From NCBI GenBank assembly GCA_017882045.1, contig JADGQF010000010.1, forward strand, positions 1 through 36,544: 36,544 nt of DNA. Reading direction: 5' to 3'. The notes under the pieces are model-generated. The model worked only from the letters and a program-made list of their open reading frames with translations, was not told the DNA's origin and did no database searches. Shown one piece after another: positions 1 to 9,406 of the stretch. Made by a program: the position numbers and the translations under genes. Each line of letters starts with the position of its first letter. Position 1 is the stretch's first letter. This DNA is from Anaerolineales bacterium (GTDB taxonomy: Bacteria > Chloroflexota > Anaerolineae > CG2-30-64-16).

Positions 1-525
1 TGCCCGTGTGGCTACTATGGCGATAGCGAGCGAGAATGCACGTGCAGCATGACCCTGGTCAGCCGTTATCAAAAGCGCCTCTCTGGGCCGTTGCTCGACC
101 GGATTGACATCCACGTCGAAGTCCCGCGCGTCCCGTTCCAGAAGCTCAGCGACGAGCGCCGCGGCGAGACCTCGGCTTCCATCCGGGCGCGGGTGGAGGC
201 GGCGCGGGCGCGGCAGACGACGCGGTTCGCAGCGGGGACCAGCGGACCGGGGACGAAATCCGGAGCGCGGACGGGCGCCAAACCCACCCCCACCTTGACA
301 TGCAACGCCGACATGGGGCCGACGCAAGTGCGCGACTATTGCCAGATTGACGAGACGGCCCGGCAACTACTCGGCACAGCCATGCGCCAGATGCAGCTCA
401 GCGCTCGCGCCTACCATCGCATCCTGAAGCTCGCCCGCACCATCGCCGACCTGGCGGGGTCAGATCGGATTCAGATCGCTCACATCGCGGAGGCGATCCA
501 GTATCGACCAAGGCGGCAAGAGTAA
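1..525 (+). CDS. comM: ComM/YifB-type Mg-chelatase-like AAA ATPase, C-terminal part (5' truncated by window)
   Basis: The frame is open from the first base and ends at TAA 523-525, so the start lies upstream of the window. The visible N-terminal residues contain the family signature CPCGYYGD followed by a CxC pair, then RYQKRLSGPLLDRIDIHVEV, which is characteristic of the region after sensor 1 in the ComM/YifB family. The C-terminal part (SARAYHRILKLARTIADL, then HIAEAIQYR) matches the Mg_chelatase_C helical domain. ComM is a hexameric helicase that promotes branch migration during natural transformation. A Gly/Thr-rich stretch around residues 75-95 looks like a lineage insertion. The family assignment is firm; a role in transformation here is inferred. 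Confidence 0.9.
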   Translation, partial: CPCGYYGDSERECTCSMTLVSRYQKRLSGPLLDRIDIHVEVPRVPFQKLSDERRGETSASIRARVEAARARQTTRFAAGTSGPGTKSGARTGAKPTPTLTCNADMGPTQVRDYCQIDETARQLLGTAMRQMQLSARAYHRILKLARTIADLAGSDRIQIAHIAEAIQYRPRRQE

Positions 526-694
526 CGCAAAACCCCCACGTATCGTTTCAACACGCGCTCGGTGCACACCCTGTTCTTGCGGGTCAGGCCCGCACCAGAT
601 ACCGGCCTGGTCATAGGAATCTCTTACCTCATCCAGCGAGTAATGACCGGATTTGAGAAGCGACAGAAGACCAACAGCATCCCGCAGAGCCAGA

Positions 695-712
695 ATAGGT
701 ATTAGTACCTAT
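695..712. repeat. Short inverted repeat, operator-like
   Basis: ATAGGTA, a 4-base spacer, then TACCTAT: a perfect 7-bp inverted repeat in an otherwise GC-rich intergenic region. It could be a regulator binding site. No neighbouring regulator gene supports a specific protein. Confidence 0.35.
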
Positions 713-882
713 AGGCGAGCACCCTGGGAGTATGTAGCATGTAGTATGAGATTCACCGCTGTGCAGCGAGACAAGGCCCGTCTATAAGCCTTGCATCCTC
801 AATAAATCCGAACCCTCCTGAGGGCAAGACCCAAAGCAGCCATTTCAGAGTCTGCGACCCCCTCAGCCCGGACTCAGGTTTC

Positions 883-926
883 GAACGACCCCCGCCAGAG
901 GTGCAAGAATTCCCGGGGGGTCGTTC
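883..926. repeat. 11-bp perfect inverted repeat with 22-nt loop
   Basis: GAACGACCCCC (883-893) pairs perfectly with GGGGGTCGTTC (916-926). It lies about 50 bases before the NnrU-like gene. There is no U-run after it, so a classical intrinsic terminator is not supported. It could be a Rho-independent-like pause, a 5' leader structure or a protein site. Confidence 0.5.
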
Positions 927-977
927 TGTTGGCTGCCGATCGCCATTGCTCTGGATGAAGGAAGGCGGTGATTATGG

Positions 978-1577
978 ATGGAGACCGCAGTGAGAGAGCT
1001 TGTTGACCCGTTGCTGGGCATGATCGCCTTTTTCATACTTTGCGGATTCGATATGGCGAGTCTTGCCCGTTTGGCCGTCCTGAAGCGAGTGACCCTGTGT
1101 GTTGCTTCGGCTCTGTTCCTCTTTGCTCTTGTACGTGTTCTCATGCACCCGGCAATGTTACCCCTGCCAGCTTGGTGTGTGCCCCTGGGATGGCTTCTCA
1201 GCATTCTCGGCCTTATCTTGCTGGTCTATTCGCTCGCACTGGAGATCCCCTTTCAGCGTACTTACCTGACACCTGGTGCATCGAGCGAGCTGGTGACCAC
1301 GGCAACCTATGCCCTGACCCGCCACCCCGGCGTGCTCTGGCTGGCCATGCTCCTCGTCGGGCTGTTGCTTACGATCCGCTCACGTGCCATGTTGATTGCG
1401 GCGCCAGCCTGGTTGTTGATGGACATCCTGTATGTCTGGCTGCAGGATCGAGTCTTCTTTCCCCACCAGTTCGCGGATTACCGGCAGTATCAGCATCAAA
1501 CGCCCATGCTATTGCCTGATCTGGCCAGCCTCCGGCGCTGCTGGCAGACGTTGCCGTGGCGACGCGAGCGGTCGTGA
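978..1577 (+). CDS. NnrU/isoprenylcysteine-carboxyl-methyltransferase-like integral membrane protein
   Basis: 199 residues with four to five hydrophobic segments (about 8-25, 33-53, 70-90, 115-130, 135-150). The C-terminal half has the layout of the ICMT/PEMT/NnrU membrane methyltransferase superfamily: an RHPG motif (TRHPGVLW) at the end of one helix, then a helix pair, then a cytosolic tail DRVFFPHQFADYRQYQ followed by P and LLP, the usual acidic/aromatic motif near the SAM pocket. The start at 978 follows a GGAAGG element; an overlapping ATG at 974 is in another frame. Substrate unknown. It is separated by 44 bases from the GH3-type gene and may be transcribed with it. Confidence 0.7.
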   Translation: METAVRELVDPLLGMIAFFILCGFDMASLARLAVLKRVTLCVASALFLFALVRVLMHPAMLPLPAWCVPLGWLLSILGLILLVYSLALEIPFQRTYLTPGASSELVTTATYALTRHPGVLWLAMLLVGLLLTIRSRAMLIAAPAWLLMDILYVWLQDRVFFPHQFADYRQYQHQTPMLLPDLASLRRCWQTLPWRRERS

Positions 1578-1621
1578 TCGCACCCATCATCTAATACAGG
1601 CCAAGAAAGGAAACGTGTCAG

Positions 1622-3232
1622 ATGGCCACCGAACTCTCCGCCTTAGTCAGTCAGGGTAACTTCCAAGAGGTCTGGCAACACCTATGCAGCTTCCTGGATC
1701 TGACCGTGCCCGAGTTCATGACGATTCAGGAACGCCTGCTGCGCGAGCAATTGCAGATCGTAGGGCGCTCGCAACTCGGCCGGATCATCATGGGCGACCA
1801 GATCCCGGACTCCGTCGCTGCGTTTCGTCGCCAGGTGCATCTCACGAACCACGCTGATTACGAGCCCTATCTCGACGAGCACAATGAAGACGTGCTGGCG
1901 GAGAAGCCGGTGGCGTGGGCGCACACATCCGGACGTTCCGGCGCCTTCAAGTGGGCCCCTTATACGGCTCGTGCGTTCAAGAATATTGGTGTAGGCATGC
2001 TGAGCGCAACCGTGCTGAGCAATTCTCATGCCCGAGGAGATGTGCGCATTCGACCGGGCGATGCCTTCGTCTACAACATCCCTGCTCGGCCCTACATGAG
2101 CGGTCATGCGCTCTACAGCCTGGCCGAATTGTTCGATTTCAACTTCGTGCCGTCGCTGGACAAAACCGAGTCGATGTCGTTCGAAGAGCGAATTGCCGTC
2201 AGCTTCAAGATTGCACTCAGAACGGGGATTGACACCGTTGGCTCGATCTCGTCGGTGCTGATGAAGGTTGCTGAGAAATTCGCCCAGGGCGCAAGCCAAG
2301 GCGGACTGACGACTGACACCCTCCATCCGGCCGCCCTAGGGCGGCTGGCCGGAGGGTTCTTGCGCAGCAAGGCCCAGCGGCGGCGGATGTTGCCGCGGGA
2401 TCTCTGGAAGATCAAGGGCATGCTGGTCGGCGGAACCGATGCCGATATTTATCGGGCACGCCTGCAAGATTATTGGGGCATCACGCCGCACGAACAGTAT
2501 GCCTGCACCGAAGCGCCTGGGCTGATGGCCACGAACGCCTGGACGCGCCACGGCCTGTATTTCCTACCCGACACCTGCTTTTACGAGTTCATTCCTGAAG
2601 AGGAGTGGGTGAGGTCCCGTGGTGACCCCCTTTACGTGCCAACGACCGTGTTGCTGGATGAAGTCAAACCAGGATGCCGCTACGAGATGGTTATCACTAA
2701 CTTCTTTGGTGGTCCATTCTTGCGCTACCGCCTCCATGATCTGGTCGCGTGCATCTCCCTGTCGGATGAGAAAGCAGGTATCGGGCTCCCGGCCGTAGTG
2801 GTAGAGGGACGCGCCGGTGACCTCATCGACCTGGCCGGGTTTACTGGCCTGATTGATGAGTCCGTGATCTGGCATGCCATCGAGGATGCCGGAATACCCT
2901 ACGAAGACTGGCTTGTGCGCAAGGAAGTGCTAGATTCTGGGGATCCTGGGCTGCATCTCTACATCGAACTCAAAGAAGCTGCGAAAGACCAGCAAGTGAT
3001 CGAGCGCGTTAACCAGCAGCTCATGGGCCAAAACCCGGGCTATCGCGATCTGGTCAACATGCTCGGCTACACACCGCTGCGGGTCACGCAGTTCAGGGAG
3101 GGCACCTTCACCCGTTACGTACAAATGCAGCGCGCGGCTGGCGCTGACCTGTCCCATTACAAGCCCTGTCACATGAATGCGTCCGATGAGATATGCAACG
3201 CGATTCTGGCCATCGGTGGCCCTCAGAGCTGA
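1622..3232 (+). CDS. GH3-family (auxin-responsive promoter type) acyl-adenylate synthetase
   Basis: 536 residues, typical of bacterial GH3 proteins. The adenylation P-loop region is recognisable as AHTSGRSGAFKW (about residue 98-109), and the second ATP-contacting motif as EQYACTEAPGLMATN around residue 291. The GFTGLIDESVIWHAIEDAG segment resembles the hinge and C-terminal lid region. GH3 enzymes activate a carboxylic acid as acyl-AMP and usually transfer it to an amine such as an amino acid. The bacterial substrate is generally unknown and cannot be read here. The start has a GAAAGGAAA purine stretch upstream. The stop (3230-3232) is followed after one base by the kinase start at 3234, so the two are almost certainly co-translated. 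It heads a long signalling/pilus run. Confidence 0.85.
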   Translation: MATELSALVSQGNFQEVWQHLCSFLDLTVPEFMTIQERLLREQLQIVGRSQLGRIIMGDQIPDSVAAFRRQVHLTNHADYEPYLDEHNEDVLAEKPVAWAHTSGRSGAFKWAPYTARAFKNIGVGMLSATVLSNSHARGDVRIRPGDAFVYNIPARPYMSGHALYSLAELFDFNFVPSLDKTESMSFEERIAVSFKIALRTGIDTVGSISSVLMKVAEKFAQGASQGGLTTDTLHPAALGRLAGGFLRSKAQRRRMLPRDLWKIKGMLVGGTDADIYRARLQDYWGITPHEQYACTEAPGLMATNAWTRHGLYFLPDTCFYEFIPEEEWVRSRGDPLYVPTTVLLDEVKPGCRYEMVITNFFGGPFLRYRLHDLVACISLSDEKAGIGLPAVVVEGRAGDLIDLAGFTGLIDESVIWHAIEDAGIPYEDWLVRKEVLDSGDPGLHLYIELKEAAKDQQVIERVNQQLMGQNPGYRDLVNMLGYTPLRVTQFREGTFTRYVQMQRAAGADLSHYKPCHMNASDEICNAILAIGGPQS

Positions 3233-3233
3233 G

Positions 3234-5363
3234 ATGACTCCAGGCTTCTATCTCTCCATCGTTGTGCCCATCAGCGCACTGTTCTGTTACGGAGCGCTGG
3301 CCATCATGATGGCGCGCCGGGATCCAGAGTCCCGAGTTCACCGGTTCTTTCGGGTCTATCTGCTCGTCATGATGGCCTGGAGCGGCGCGGCGCTCATGCT
3401 CAGGCTGGATTCCGGGCGGGCCCTAACCTGGAATCGCGTCTCGCTCGTCGCAGGTGGCGTGCTCATGCCGCTGACCTGGTTTATGTTCGTACAGAGCTTC
3501 CTCGGCAGGAACCCATGGAACCGCCGGATCCTGCCGGGCGCGCTGATGGCCATTTTGCTGATCATCGCTACGGCTCTCGGTTACATGGGGGTAAGCGCGG
3601 CAACCGACGCACAAGGTCGCGTGCAGATGCAGTTTGGCCCGGCACTCCCGCTCTATGCCGTGTACTGGGTCACTTATGTGGCCTGGAGCGCGGTGATTCT
3701 TGTGCAGGCTTACCGCGCTGCGCATGATCCCGCCTGGCGTAACCGCATCCGCTATCCTATGATCGGTACCGTGCTGGTACTACTTGGCGGGGCCACCAAT
3801 TCTATCGATGCACTGAGCAGATATCCCCTGGATATCGCGGCCAATCTGGGCAACGCGCTGCTGCTGGCCTACGCCATTGCTCGCTACCAGTTGATGGATT
3901 TGACCCTCGTCACGCGGCGCCTCCTGGCGTGGTCGTTGGGCGTGATCGCAATATCGGCTACGTATGCAGCCAGCCTTTTCCTGCTGTATCAGGTCTTCGC
4001 CGCTCGTTGGATTGGCTTGGTGGTACTGGGGGTGGCGGTCTCCATTACCATGCTGGCCATCAATCCATTCCTGCGTGACCAGCTACAATTCTGGGTAGAT
4101 CGCAGCCTGTTCCGCGCACACTACGACCTGCAGTCGATGCTGCAGGACTTGAGCCGGGTCACGACCCGGCTGCGGCCCTTGCCCGAACTGGCCGAGCTGA
4201 TCCTGCACCGTGTGGCTTCTACGTTTGGCCTCACCCACACTATCTTCCTTTGCATGGACGAGACAGGGGAGGCACTCACGGCAATTGCCGCTACCGGCCA
4301 ACACCCCGGTGTTTCGTCGTTGCGCTGGCCACTCGACCATCCGTTGTTGACGATACTTGCCGGCAGTCACCAGCCGCGGATGATCGCGGAGCTTGTGTTG
4401 CTGCCCCACCTGAAGTCGCTCTGGACAGTCGAGCAGGAAGAACTGAGCGCGCTGCGCGGCGAGTTGTTTGTCCCCATGCTGGCTCACGGCCAGCTGCTGG
4501 CTGTGCTTGTGCTTGGCAGCAAACAGAGTGGTGAGCCATTCCTTAGTAATGACGTGACTGTCCTCAGCACACTCGCGAACCAGACCGCTGTAGCCATTGA
4601 CAACGCACGATTGTACCAGAAACTGCGTCAGGACGCGGCTGCACTCGAACAAGCCAACATCGAGCTGCGCCGGCTCGACCAGCTCAAAGACGAATTCATC
4701 CAGAACGTGTCGCACGAGTTGAGGACTCCGCTGACCTGCGTACAGGCTTATGTAGAACTCATGCTCGATGGGACACTCGGGCCCTTGACACCTGGTCAGC
4801 GTTCAGGTCTTCAGACGGTTTTGAAGAGCGGCAAGCGCATCGTCTCAATGGTGAACGACATCATCTCGTTAACTAAGAACGAGCAAGACCTCCTTGAACT
4901 CGTACCACAGGATCTGGCGGCGCTCATCCAAAAGAGTGTGGAGGCCGCCAGGCCAGTCGCAGCGTCCTCACACGTCAACTTGTGTGTGAGGACCCCTGAG
5001 AAGCTGATCATGGCGGCCGGTGATGCACGCCGCTTGGGGCAGGTCCTGGATAACCTGATGGGGAATGCCATCAAGTTCAGCCCCAACGGGGGCGAGGTGG
5101 TTGTACAGGCCACCTGTGTGGGCTCCGAGATCCATCTTACCATCTCAGATCAGGGCATCGGCATCCCGACTGAGGAATTGCCGCGTATCTGGGATCGCTT
5201 CTACCAGGTGGACGGAAGCACAAAACGTCGCTTTGGCGGCAGCGGTCTGGGACTTACGATTGTGAAACGCATCGTTGAGGCCCACGGAGGGCGGGTGTGG
5301 GCAGAAAGCACGCCTGGTCAAGGGAGCCGATTCACCTGTGCATTCCCGATCGGCGCCCCTTGA
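3234..5363 (+). CDS. 7TM-GAF sensor histidine kinase
   Basis: 709 residues from ATG 3234, chosen because it lies one base after the GH3 stop and begins directly with a hydrophobic helix; an in-frame ATG at 3177 would lie inside GH3. Order: seven predicted membrane helices over residues 1-225 or so (histidine-kinase N-terminal 7TM type), one or two more helices to about 280, a GAF domain (about 310-465), a coiled coil, HisKA with the phospho-acceptor in VSHELRTP (His494, codon 4713-4715), and HATPase_c with N-box DNLMGNAIKFSP, G1 DQGIGIP, F-box RIWDRFYQ and G2 GGSGLGLTIVKR. All catalytic motifs are intact. The likely partner is the receiver protein at 5419. The 7TM input suggests a lipophilic or small extracellular ligand, but none can be named. 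Confidence 0.92.
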   Translation: MTPGFYLSIVVPISALFCYGALAIMMARRDPESRVHRFFRVYLLVMMAWSGAALMLRLDSGRALTWNRVSLVAGGVLMPLTWFMFVQSFLGRNPWNRRILPGALMAILLIIATALGYMGVSAATDAQGRVQMQFGPALPLYAVYWVTYVAWSAVILVQAYRAAHDPAWRNRIRYPMIGTVLVLLGGATNSIDALSRYPLDIAANLGNALLLAYAIARYQLMDLTLVTRRLLAWSLGVIAISATYAASLFLLYQVFAARWIGLVVLGVAVSITMLAINPFLRDQLQFWVDRSLFRAHYDLQSMLQDLSRVTTRLRPLPELAELILHRVASTFGLTHTIFLCMDETGEALTAIAATGQHPGVSSLRWPLDHPLLTILAGSHQPRMIAELVLLPHLKSLWTVEQEELSALRGELFVPMLAHGQLLAVLVLGSKQSGEPFLSNDVTVLSTLANQTAVAIDNARLYQKLRQDAAALEQANIELRRLDQLKDEFIQNVSHELRTPLTCVQAYVELMLDGTLGPLTPGQRSGLQTVLKSGKRIVSMVNDIISLTKNEQDLLELVPQDLAALIQKSVEAARPVAASSHVNLCVRTPEKLIMAAGDARRLGQVLDNLMGNAIKFSPNGGEVVVQATCVGSEIHLTISDQGIGIPTEELPRIWDRFYQVDGSTKRRFGGSGLGLTIVKRIVEAHGGRVWAESTPGQGSRFTCAFPIGAP

Positions 5364-5418
5364 AGGATGGCTCCCTGCCGAAGCGGGGAGGGATGCGAGG
5401 AGGGATAATTAATACCTC

Positions 5419-5787
5419 ATGCCAAAAAGAATACTGATTGTGGACGACGAACAGGAGCTCCTGGACGTTATCCAACTCATTCTGAACGTGAACGGGTACG
5501 AGACTCTGACCGCCTATGGTGGCGCCGAATGCTTGAACGTGTTGGCCCAGCAAACGGTGGATCTCGTAATCCTGGATATCATGATGCCCGAAGTAGATGG
5601 CTGGGAGGTCTTGCGACAACTGAAGAGCCAGGGCAAGGCGGATGCAATTCCTGTGATGCTTCTGACAGCCAAGGCACAACCGATAGACAGAATGTTGGGG
5701 TTGAAGGTCTTCGGCGTCAGAGAGTATGTCACCAAGCCGTTTAACGTTAACGATCTTGTGGAAAAAGTCGCGCAGATTCTCGGATAG
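5419..5787 (+). CDS. Single-domain response regulator (CheY-like receiver)
   Basis: 122 residues forming one REC domain and no output domain. The acidic pair is D9/D10, the phospho-acceptor D53 (VILDIMMPE), the switch Thr lies in MLLTAK and the conserved Lys in VTKPF. An AGGAGGG element lies upstream (5399-5405), 13 bases from the ATG, somewhat far. It lies between the 7TM kinase and a diguanylate cyclase, so it probably carries phosphate from the former to a protein partner, possibly one of the c-di-GMP enzymes. The partner is inferred from position. Confidence 0.92.
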   Translation: MPKRILIVDDEQELLDVIQLILNVNGYETLTAYGGAECLNVLAQQTVDLVILDIMMPEVDGWEVLRQLKSQGKADAIPVMLLTAKAQPIDRMLGLKVFGVREYVTKPFNVNDLVEKVAQILG

Positions 5788-5806
5788 ATCAGTGAGGAGC
5801 ATGCCC

Positions 5807-7060
5807 ATGCCAGGTGAAAACAGTTTTCAGCTCCGATATTACGAAAGCGTGATGGATAGCATTCTCTCCGGGACATTGGCGCTCAATTCGGAGCTGGTGA
5901 TCGCCAGTATGAACCCTGCGGCAGAGCACATTCTAGGCTTCAAGATGCAAGAGTGCATCGGTTTCCCGCTGCAACGCTTGTTGGACCCCGTATTGGGGTC
6001 GGACGGCGCCCAGAGGCTGGCAGCCGGGCTGAAGGCTGTTTTGCGAGATCGATTCGCGCTCTCGCACGAACTCGTCATCGCCAACAGAATTATCGAGCTG
6101 AAGGCGTCACCGTTGGTCGACTCCCAGGAGGCCGTGATGGGTGTCGTGCTCGTGCTTGAGGACATCACCGAGCGCAAACAGGCGGAGGCAGCGTTGGCGG
6201 AGGAGCGCAATCTTCTGCGCACGCTGATTGACAACTTGCCGGATTTCGTCTACGCCAAAGACACGCAAGGCCGGTACGTGCTCAAGAACCTGGCGGACGG
6301 GCGGTTGATGGACGCGGCCTCGCCGGCGGAGGTCGTCGGCAAGACCGACTACGACTGCTACCCGCCGGAGGTTGCCGCCCGTTTCGCCGCCGGCGACCCG
6401 GCCGTCATCCGCTCTGGTCAACCACTCATCGACCAAGAGGAACTGATCACGACCGCAACGGGCAGTCAGCGGTGGTTGTTGACCACTAAAGCGCCCTGGC
6501 GCGATCACCAGGGGCAAATCGTCGGGCTGGTGGGGATCTGTCACGACATTACCGAACGCAAGGCGGCGGAAGAGATGCTGCGCAATCTGTCGCTGACCGA
6601 TGACCTCACAGGTCTGTACAACCGGCGCGGGTTCTTGGCGCTGGCCGAACAGCAGTTGAAACTGGCCCGTCGGATGAAGCAGAGCGCATTGCTGCTCTTC
6701 GGCGACATGGACAAGGTGAAGACTATCAACGACACTTGGGGGCACCCCCAGGGCGACCTGGCCATAATAGAGATCGCCACTGTCTTGAAGGAAACCTCTC
6801 GCGAGTCAGACATCGTAGCCCGCCTGGGCGGGGATGAGTTTGCGGTTCTGGCCCTGGAGGCTCCTGAAAGTAGTGCTCAGACCATGGTGACACGTCTAAT
6901 GGAGAATCTGGAGGCGCACAACGCACGTGGCGACCGCTACTACAAGCTAACCTTCAGTGTGGGCATCGCGCGCTATGATCCTGAGGCTCCTTGCTCTGTG
7001 ACCGACCTGATAAAACAGGCAGATAGCTCGATGTATCAGCAGAAACAAGGCAAGATCTGA
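5807..7060 (+). CDS. PAS-PAS-GGDEF diguanylate cyclase
   Basis: About 417 residues. ATG 5807 is preferred over in-frame ATG 5801 because a GAGGAG element ends at 5799, giving 7 bases of spacing instead of 1. Two PAS domains (about 10-125, ending EDITERKQ, and about 135-250, ending CHDITERK) precede a GGDEF domain that starts at LTDDLTGLYNRRGF. The active-site motif GGDEF is intact (residues 341-345, codons 6827-6841), so synthesis of c-di-GMP from two GTP is expected. An RESD inhibitory I-site lies exactly five residues before it (332-335), predicting product feedback inhibition. No membrane segment is visible, so it is probably a cytosolic sensor. An HD-GYP phosphodiesterase gene follows directly. 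Confidence 0.93.
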   Translation: MPGENSFQLRYYESVMDSILSGTLALNSELVIASMNPAAEHILGFKMQECIGFPLQRLLDPVLGSDGAQRLAAGLKAVLRDRFALSHELVIANRIIELKASPLVDSQEAVMGVVLVLEDITERKQAEAALAEERNLLRTLIDNLPDFVYAKDTQGRYVLKNLADGRLMDAASPAEVVGKTDYDCYPPEVAARFAAGDPAVIRSGQPLIDQEELITTATGSQRWLLTTKAPWRDHQGQIVGLVGICHDITERKAAEEMLRNLSLTDDLTGLYNRRGFLALAEQQLKLARRMKQSALLLFGDMDKVKTINDTWGHPQGDLAIIEIATVLKETSRESDIVARLGGDEFAVLALEAPESSAQTMVTRLMENLEAHNARGDRYYKLTFSVGIARYDPEAPCSVTDLIKQADSSMYQQKQGKI

Positions 7061-7086
7061 ACTGTCCGTTTCGAGGAGACGCTCCT

Positions 7087-9402
7087 GTGCCGATCCCAGT
7101 ACGCATCCTGATCGTCGAGGATACGCCCGACGACGCCGAGCTGATGCTCTCGTGTCTCACAGAAGAAGGCTTCCAGCCGGACTGGACGCGGGTGCAGACC
7201 GAGGCAGATTACCAGGCCGCGCTCGCAACGGCCCCCGACCTGATCCTGGCCGACTGGTCGCTGCCGCAGTTCAGCGGCCTGCGCGCCCTGCAACTCATGC
7301 GCTCGGCCGGCCTGGACATCCCCTTTATCATCGTCTCGAGCAGCATTGGCGAGGAGACCGCGATTGATGCCTTACACCAGGGCGCCTACGACTTCGTGCT
7401 GAAAGACCGGCCGGCGCGGCTGGGGTCGGCCGCGCGCCGCGCGCTAGCAGAAAAGCAACTGCGCGAGGAGCGGCAACGGATGGATGAAGCCCTCCGGCAG
7501 AGCGAAGAACAGTACCAGTACCGGTGTGTCGCCGAGATGGCGACCGACGCCATCATCACGGCCGACGCGGACGGGCGGATCGTCGCCTGGAATCGTGCCG
7601 CGCAGCAGATCTTCCAATACACCAAGGCTGAGGCGCTGGGCCAATCGCTCTCGTCGCTGATGCCTGAATCTTACCGCGCCGATCACGCGGCAGCCATGGC
7701 GCGGGTAGGCGCAGGCGGCGAGCCGCGAGTGATCGGTCAAGCCGTCGAACTACACGGACGGCGCAAGGACGGCACGGAATTTCCGCTCGAGCTTTCGCTT
7801 GCAACGTGGAAAACGCAGCAAGGCCGATTCTACAGCGCCATCCTCCGGGATATCACCAGCCGCAAGCGGGCGGAGGACGCGTTGCGCGAGTCCGAATGGC
7901 GTTTTCGCGAGATGCTCGAAACCGTCAGGCTCATCGCAGTCGGACTGGATACCGCTGGCAACGTTACCTTCTGCAACGACTTCTTGCTCAGCTTGACCGG
8001 ATGGCAGCGTGACGAAGTGATCGGTAAGAATTGGTTTGAGCACTTTCTGCCGGACGATGTGCGGAACCAGACCGGGCAGGTTTTCCTGACAACCATTCTA
8101 ACAGGTAGTTTCCCGCCTTATTATGAAAACGAGATTCAGACGCGGCAGGGAGCGCGACGTCTGATCGGGTGGAGCAATAGATTGCTGCGCGATCCGAACG
8201 GCGCGGTCACTGGCACGAACAGCATCGGCGAAGACATTACCGAACGCAAGCAAGCGGAGGATAGGATTCGACGGCAGCTTGAGCATCTTACCGCCCTGCA
8301 TGAGATTGACCGGGCCATCACTGCCAGTTTCGACCTGCGCCTCAGCCTCGCGATGATTCTCACCCAGGTGACTGCGCAATTGGGTGTCACTGCGGCCTCG
8401 GTGCTGCTATCCAACCCGAGTTCCCAGATGCTGGAATTTGCTGCCGGCCGCGGCTTTCGCACTAAGGCGATCGAACGCACGCGGCTGCGTCCAGGAGAAG
8501 GCCATGCCGGCCGGGCCGCCTTAGAGCGTCACCTCGTCCAGATCTCGAATCTAAGCGAGCCGGGCAACCAGCTCACTACACCGCTCTTGGCGGAGGAGGG
8601 TTTTGTCAGTTATTTCGGCGTGCCGTTGATCGCGAAGGGAGAGGTCAAGGGTGTGCTGGAAATCTTCCATGCTGCGCCACTCGATCCCGATGAAGAATGG
8701 CTCGACTTTCTCAATGCCATGGCCGGGCAGGCAGCGATTGCGATCGATAATGCGAAGTTGTTCGAAGCTCTGCAACGTTCCAAGATTGAACTCACCCTGG
8801 CCTACGACGCCACCATCGAGGGCTGGTCGCGCGCCCTCGACTTGCGCGATAAAGAAACCGAAGGCCACACCCAGCGCGTGATGGACATGACGGTCAAACT
8901 GGCGCGCGCCTTCGGTCTGAGCGAGGACGAACTGATGCGGGTCCGCTGGGGTGCGCTGTTGCACGACATCGGCAAGATGGGCGTTCCCGATAGCATCTTG
9001 CTCAAGCCCGGCCCGTTGACAGACGAGGAATGGGCCGTGATAAAGCAGCACCCCACCGTTGCCTACGAGATACTCTCGCCCATTCGCTACTTGCGCGCTG
9101 CGCTGGACATCCCGTATTACCACCACGAATGGTGGGACGGCACGGGATACCCGTTTGGCTTGCGAGGCGAGCAGATCCCTCTCGCGGCGCGCATCTTTGC
9201 CGTGGTGGATGTATGGGATGCGCTGCGCTCCGACCGTCCATACCGCAACGCGTGGCTGCAGCAAGCGGTGACAGAATGCCTTCGCAAACAGGCGGGCACG
9301 CACTTTGACCCCCAGGTAGTCCCGGTATTCCTCCAGTTGCTGGCGACCGAAGATCTGAGCATGTACGAAGCCAAAGCGCACCTGACCAAGACGAAGGAGT
9401 GA
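7087..9402 (+). CDS. REC-PAS-PAS-GAF-HD-GYP c-di-GMP phosphodiesterase
   Basis: 771 residues from GTG 7087, preceded by GAGGAG at 7073-7078. Order: REC (about 5-120; E11/D12, phospho-acceptor D56, conserved Lys in FVLKDR), PAS (about 140-265, ending RDITSRKR), PAS (about 275-395, ending EDITERKQ), GAF (about 410-565) and HD-GYP (about 580-750). In the last, the metal-binding HD pair is H626/D627 in LLHDIGKMG, and HHEWWDGTGYP (679-689) carries the GYP signature. This predicts hydrolysis of c-di-GMP to pGpG or GMP. The receiver domain suggests activity gated by phosphorylation. The paired cyclase and phosphodiesterase could set a local c-di-GMP level for the pilus ATPases encoded downstream. 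Confidence 0.94.
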   Translation: MPIPVRILIVEDTPDDAELMLSCLTEEGFQPDWTRVQTEADYQAALATAPDLILADWSLPQFSGLRALQLMRSAGLDIPFIIVSSSIGEETAIDALHQGAYDFVLKDRPARLGSAARRALAEKQLREERQRMDEALRQSEEQYQYRCVAEMATDAIITADADGRIVAWNRAAQQIFQYTKAEALGQSLSSLMPESYRADHAAAMARVGAGGEPRVIGQAVELHGRRKDGTEFPLELSLATWKTQQGRFYSAILRDITSRKRAEDALRESEWRFREMLETVRLIAVGLDTAGNVTFCNDFLLSLTGWQRDEVIGKNWFEHFLPDDVRNQTGQVFLTTILTGSFPPYYENEIQTRQGARRLIGWSNRLLRDPNGAVTGTNSIGEDITERKQAEDRIRRQLEHLTALHEIDRAITASFDLRLSLAMILTQVTAQLGVTAASVLLSNPSSQMLEFAAGRGFRTKAIERTRLRPGEGHAGRAALERHLVQISNLSEPGNQLTTPLLAEEGFVSYFGVPLIAKGEVKGVLEIFHAAPLDPDEEWLDFLNAMAGQAAIAIDNAKLFEALQRSKIELTLAYDATIEGWSRALDLRDKETEGHTQRVMDMTVKLARAFGLSEDELMRVRWGALLHDIGKMGVPDSILLKPGPLTDEEWAVIKQHPTVAYEILSPIRYLRAALDIPYYHHEWWDGTGYPFGLRGEQIPLAARIFAVVDVWDALRSDRPYRNAWLQQAVTECLRKQAGTHFDPQVVPVFLQLLATEDLSMYEAKAHLTKTKE

Positions 9403-9406
9403 AAGA

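Larger units (their letters stand above)
526..977. other. Intergenic region with two inverted repeats
   Basis: About 450 bases without a convincing gene. It holds a short AT-rich inverted repeat (695-712), an 11-bp perfect inverted repeat (883-893 with 916-926), and on the minus strand a start-less open stretch (about 708 down to 526) whose translation contains LLKSGHYSLDEVR and could be a decayed gene. No promoter with both good -35 and -10 boxes was seen. Confidence 0.5.

Noticed and set aside
8551-9381. Minus-strand ORF of 276 codons opposite the HD-GYP domain
   Set aside because: It covers the conserved HD-GYP coding region and has no family features of its own.
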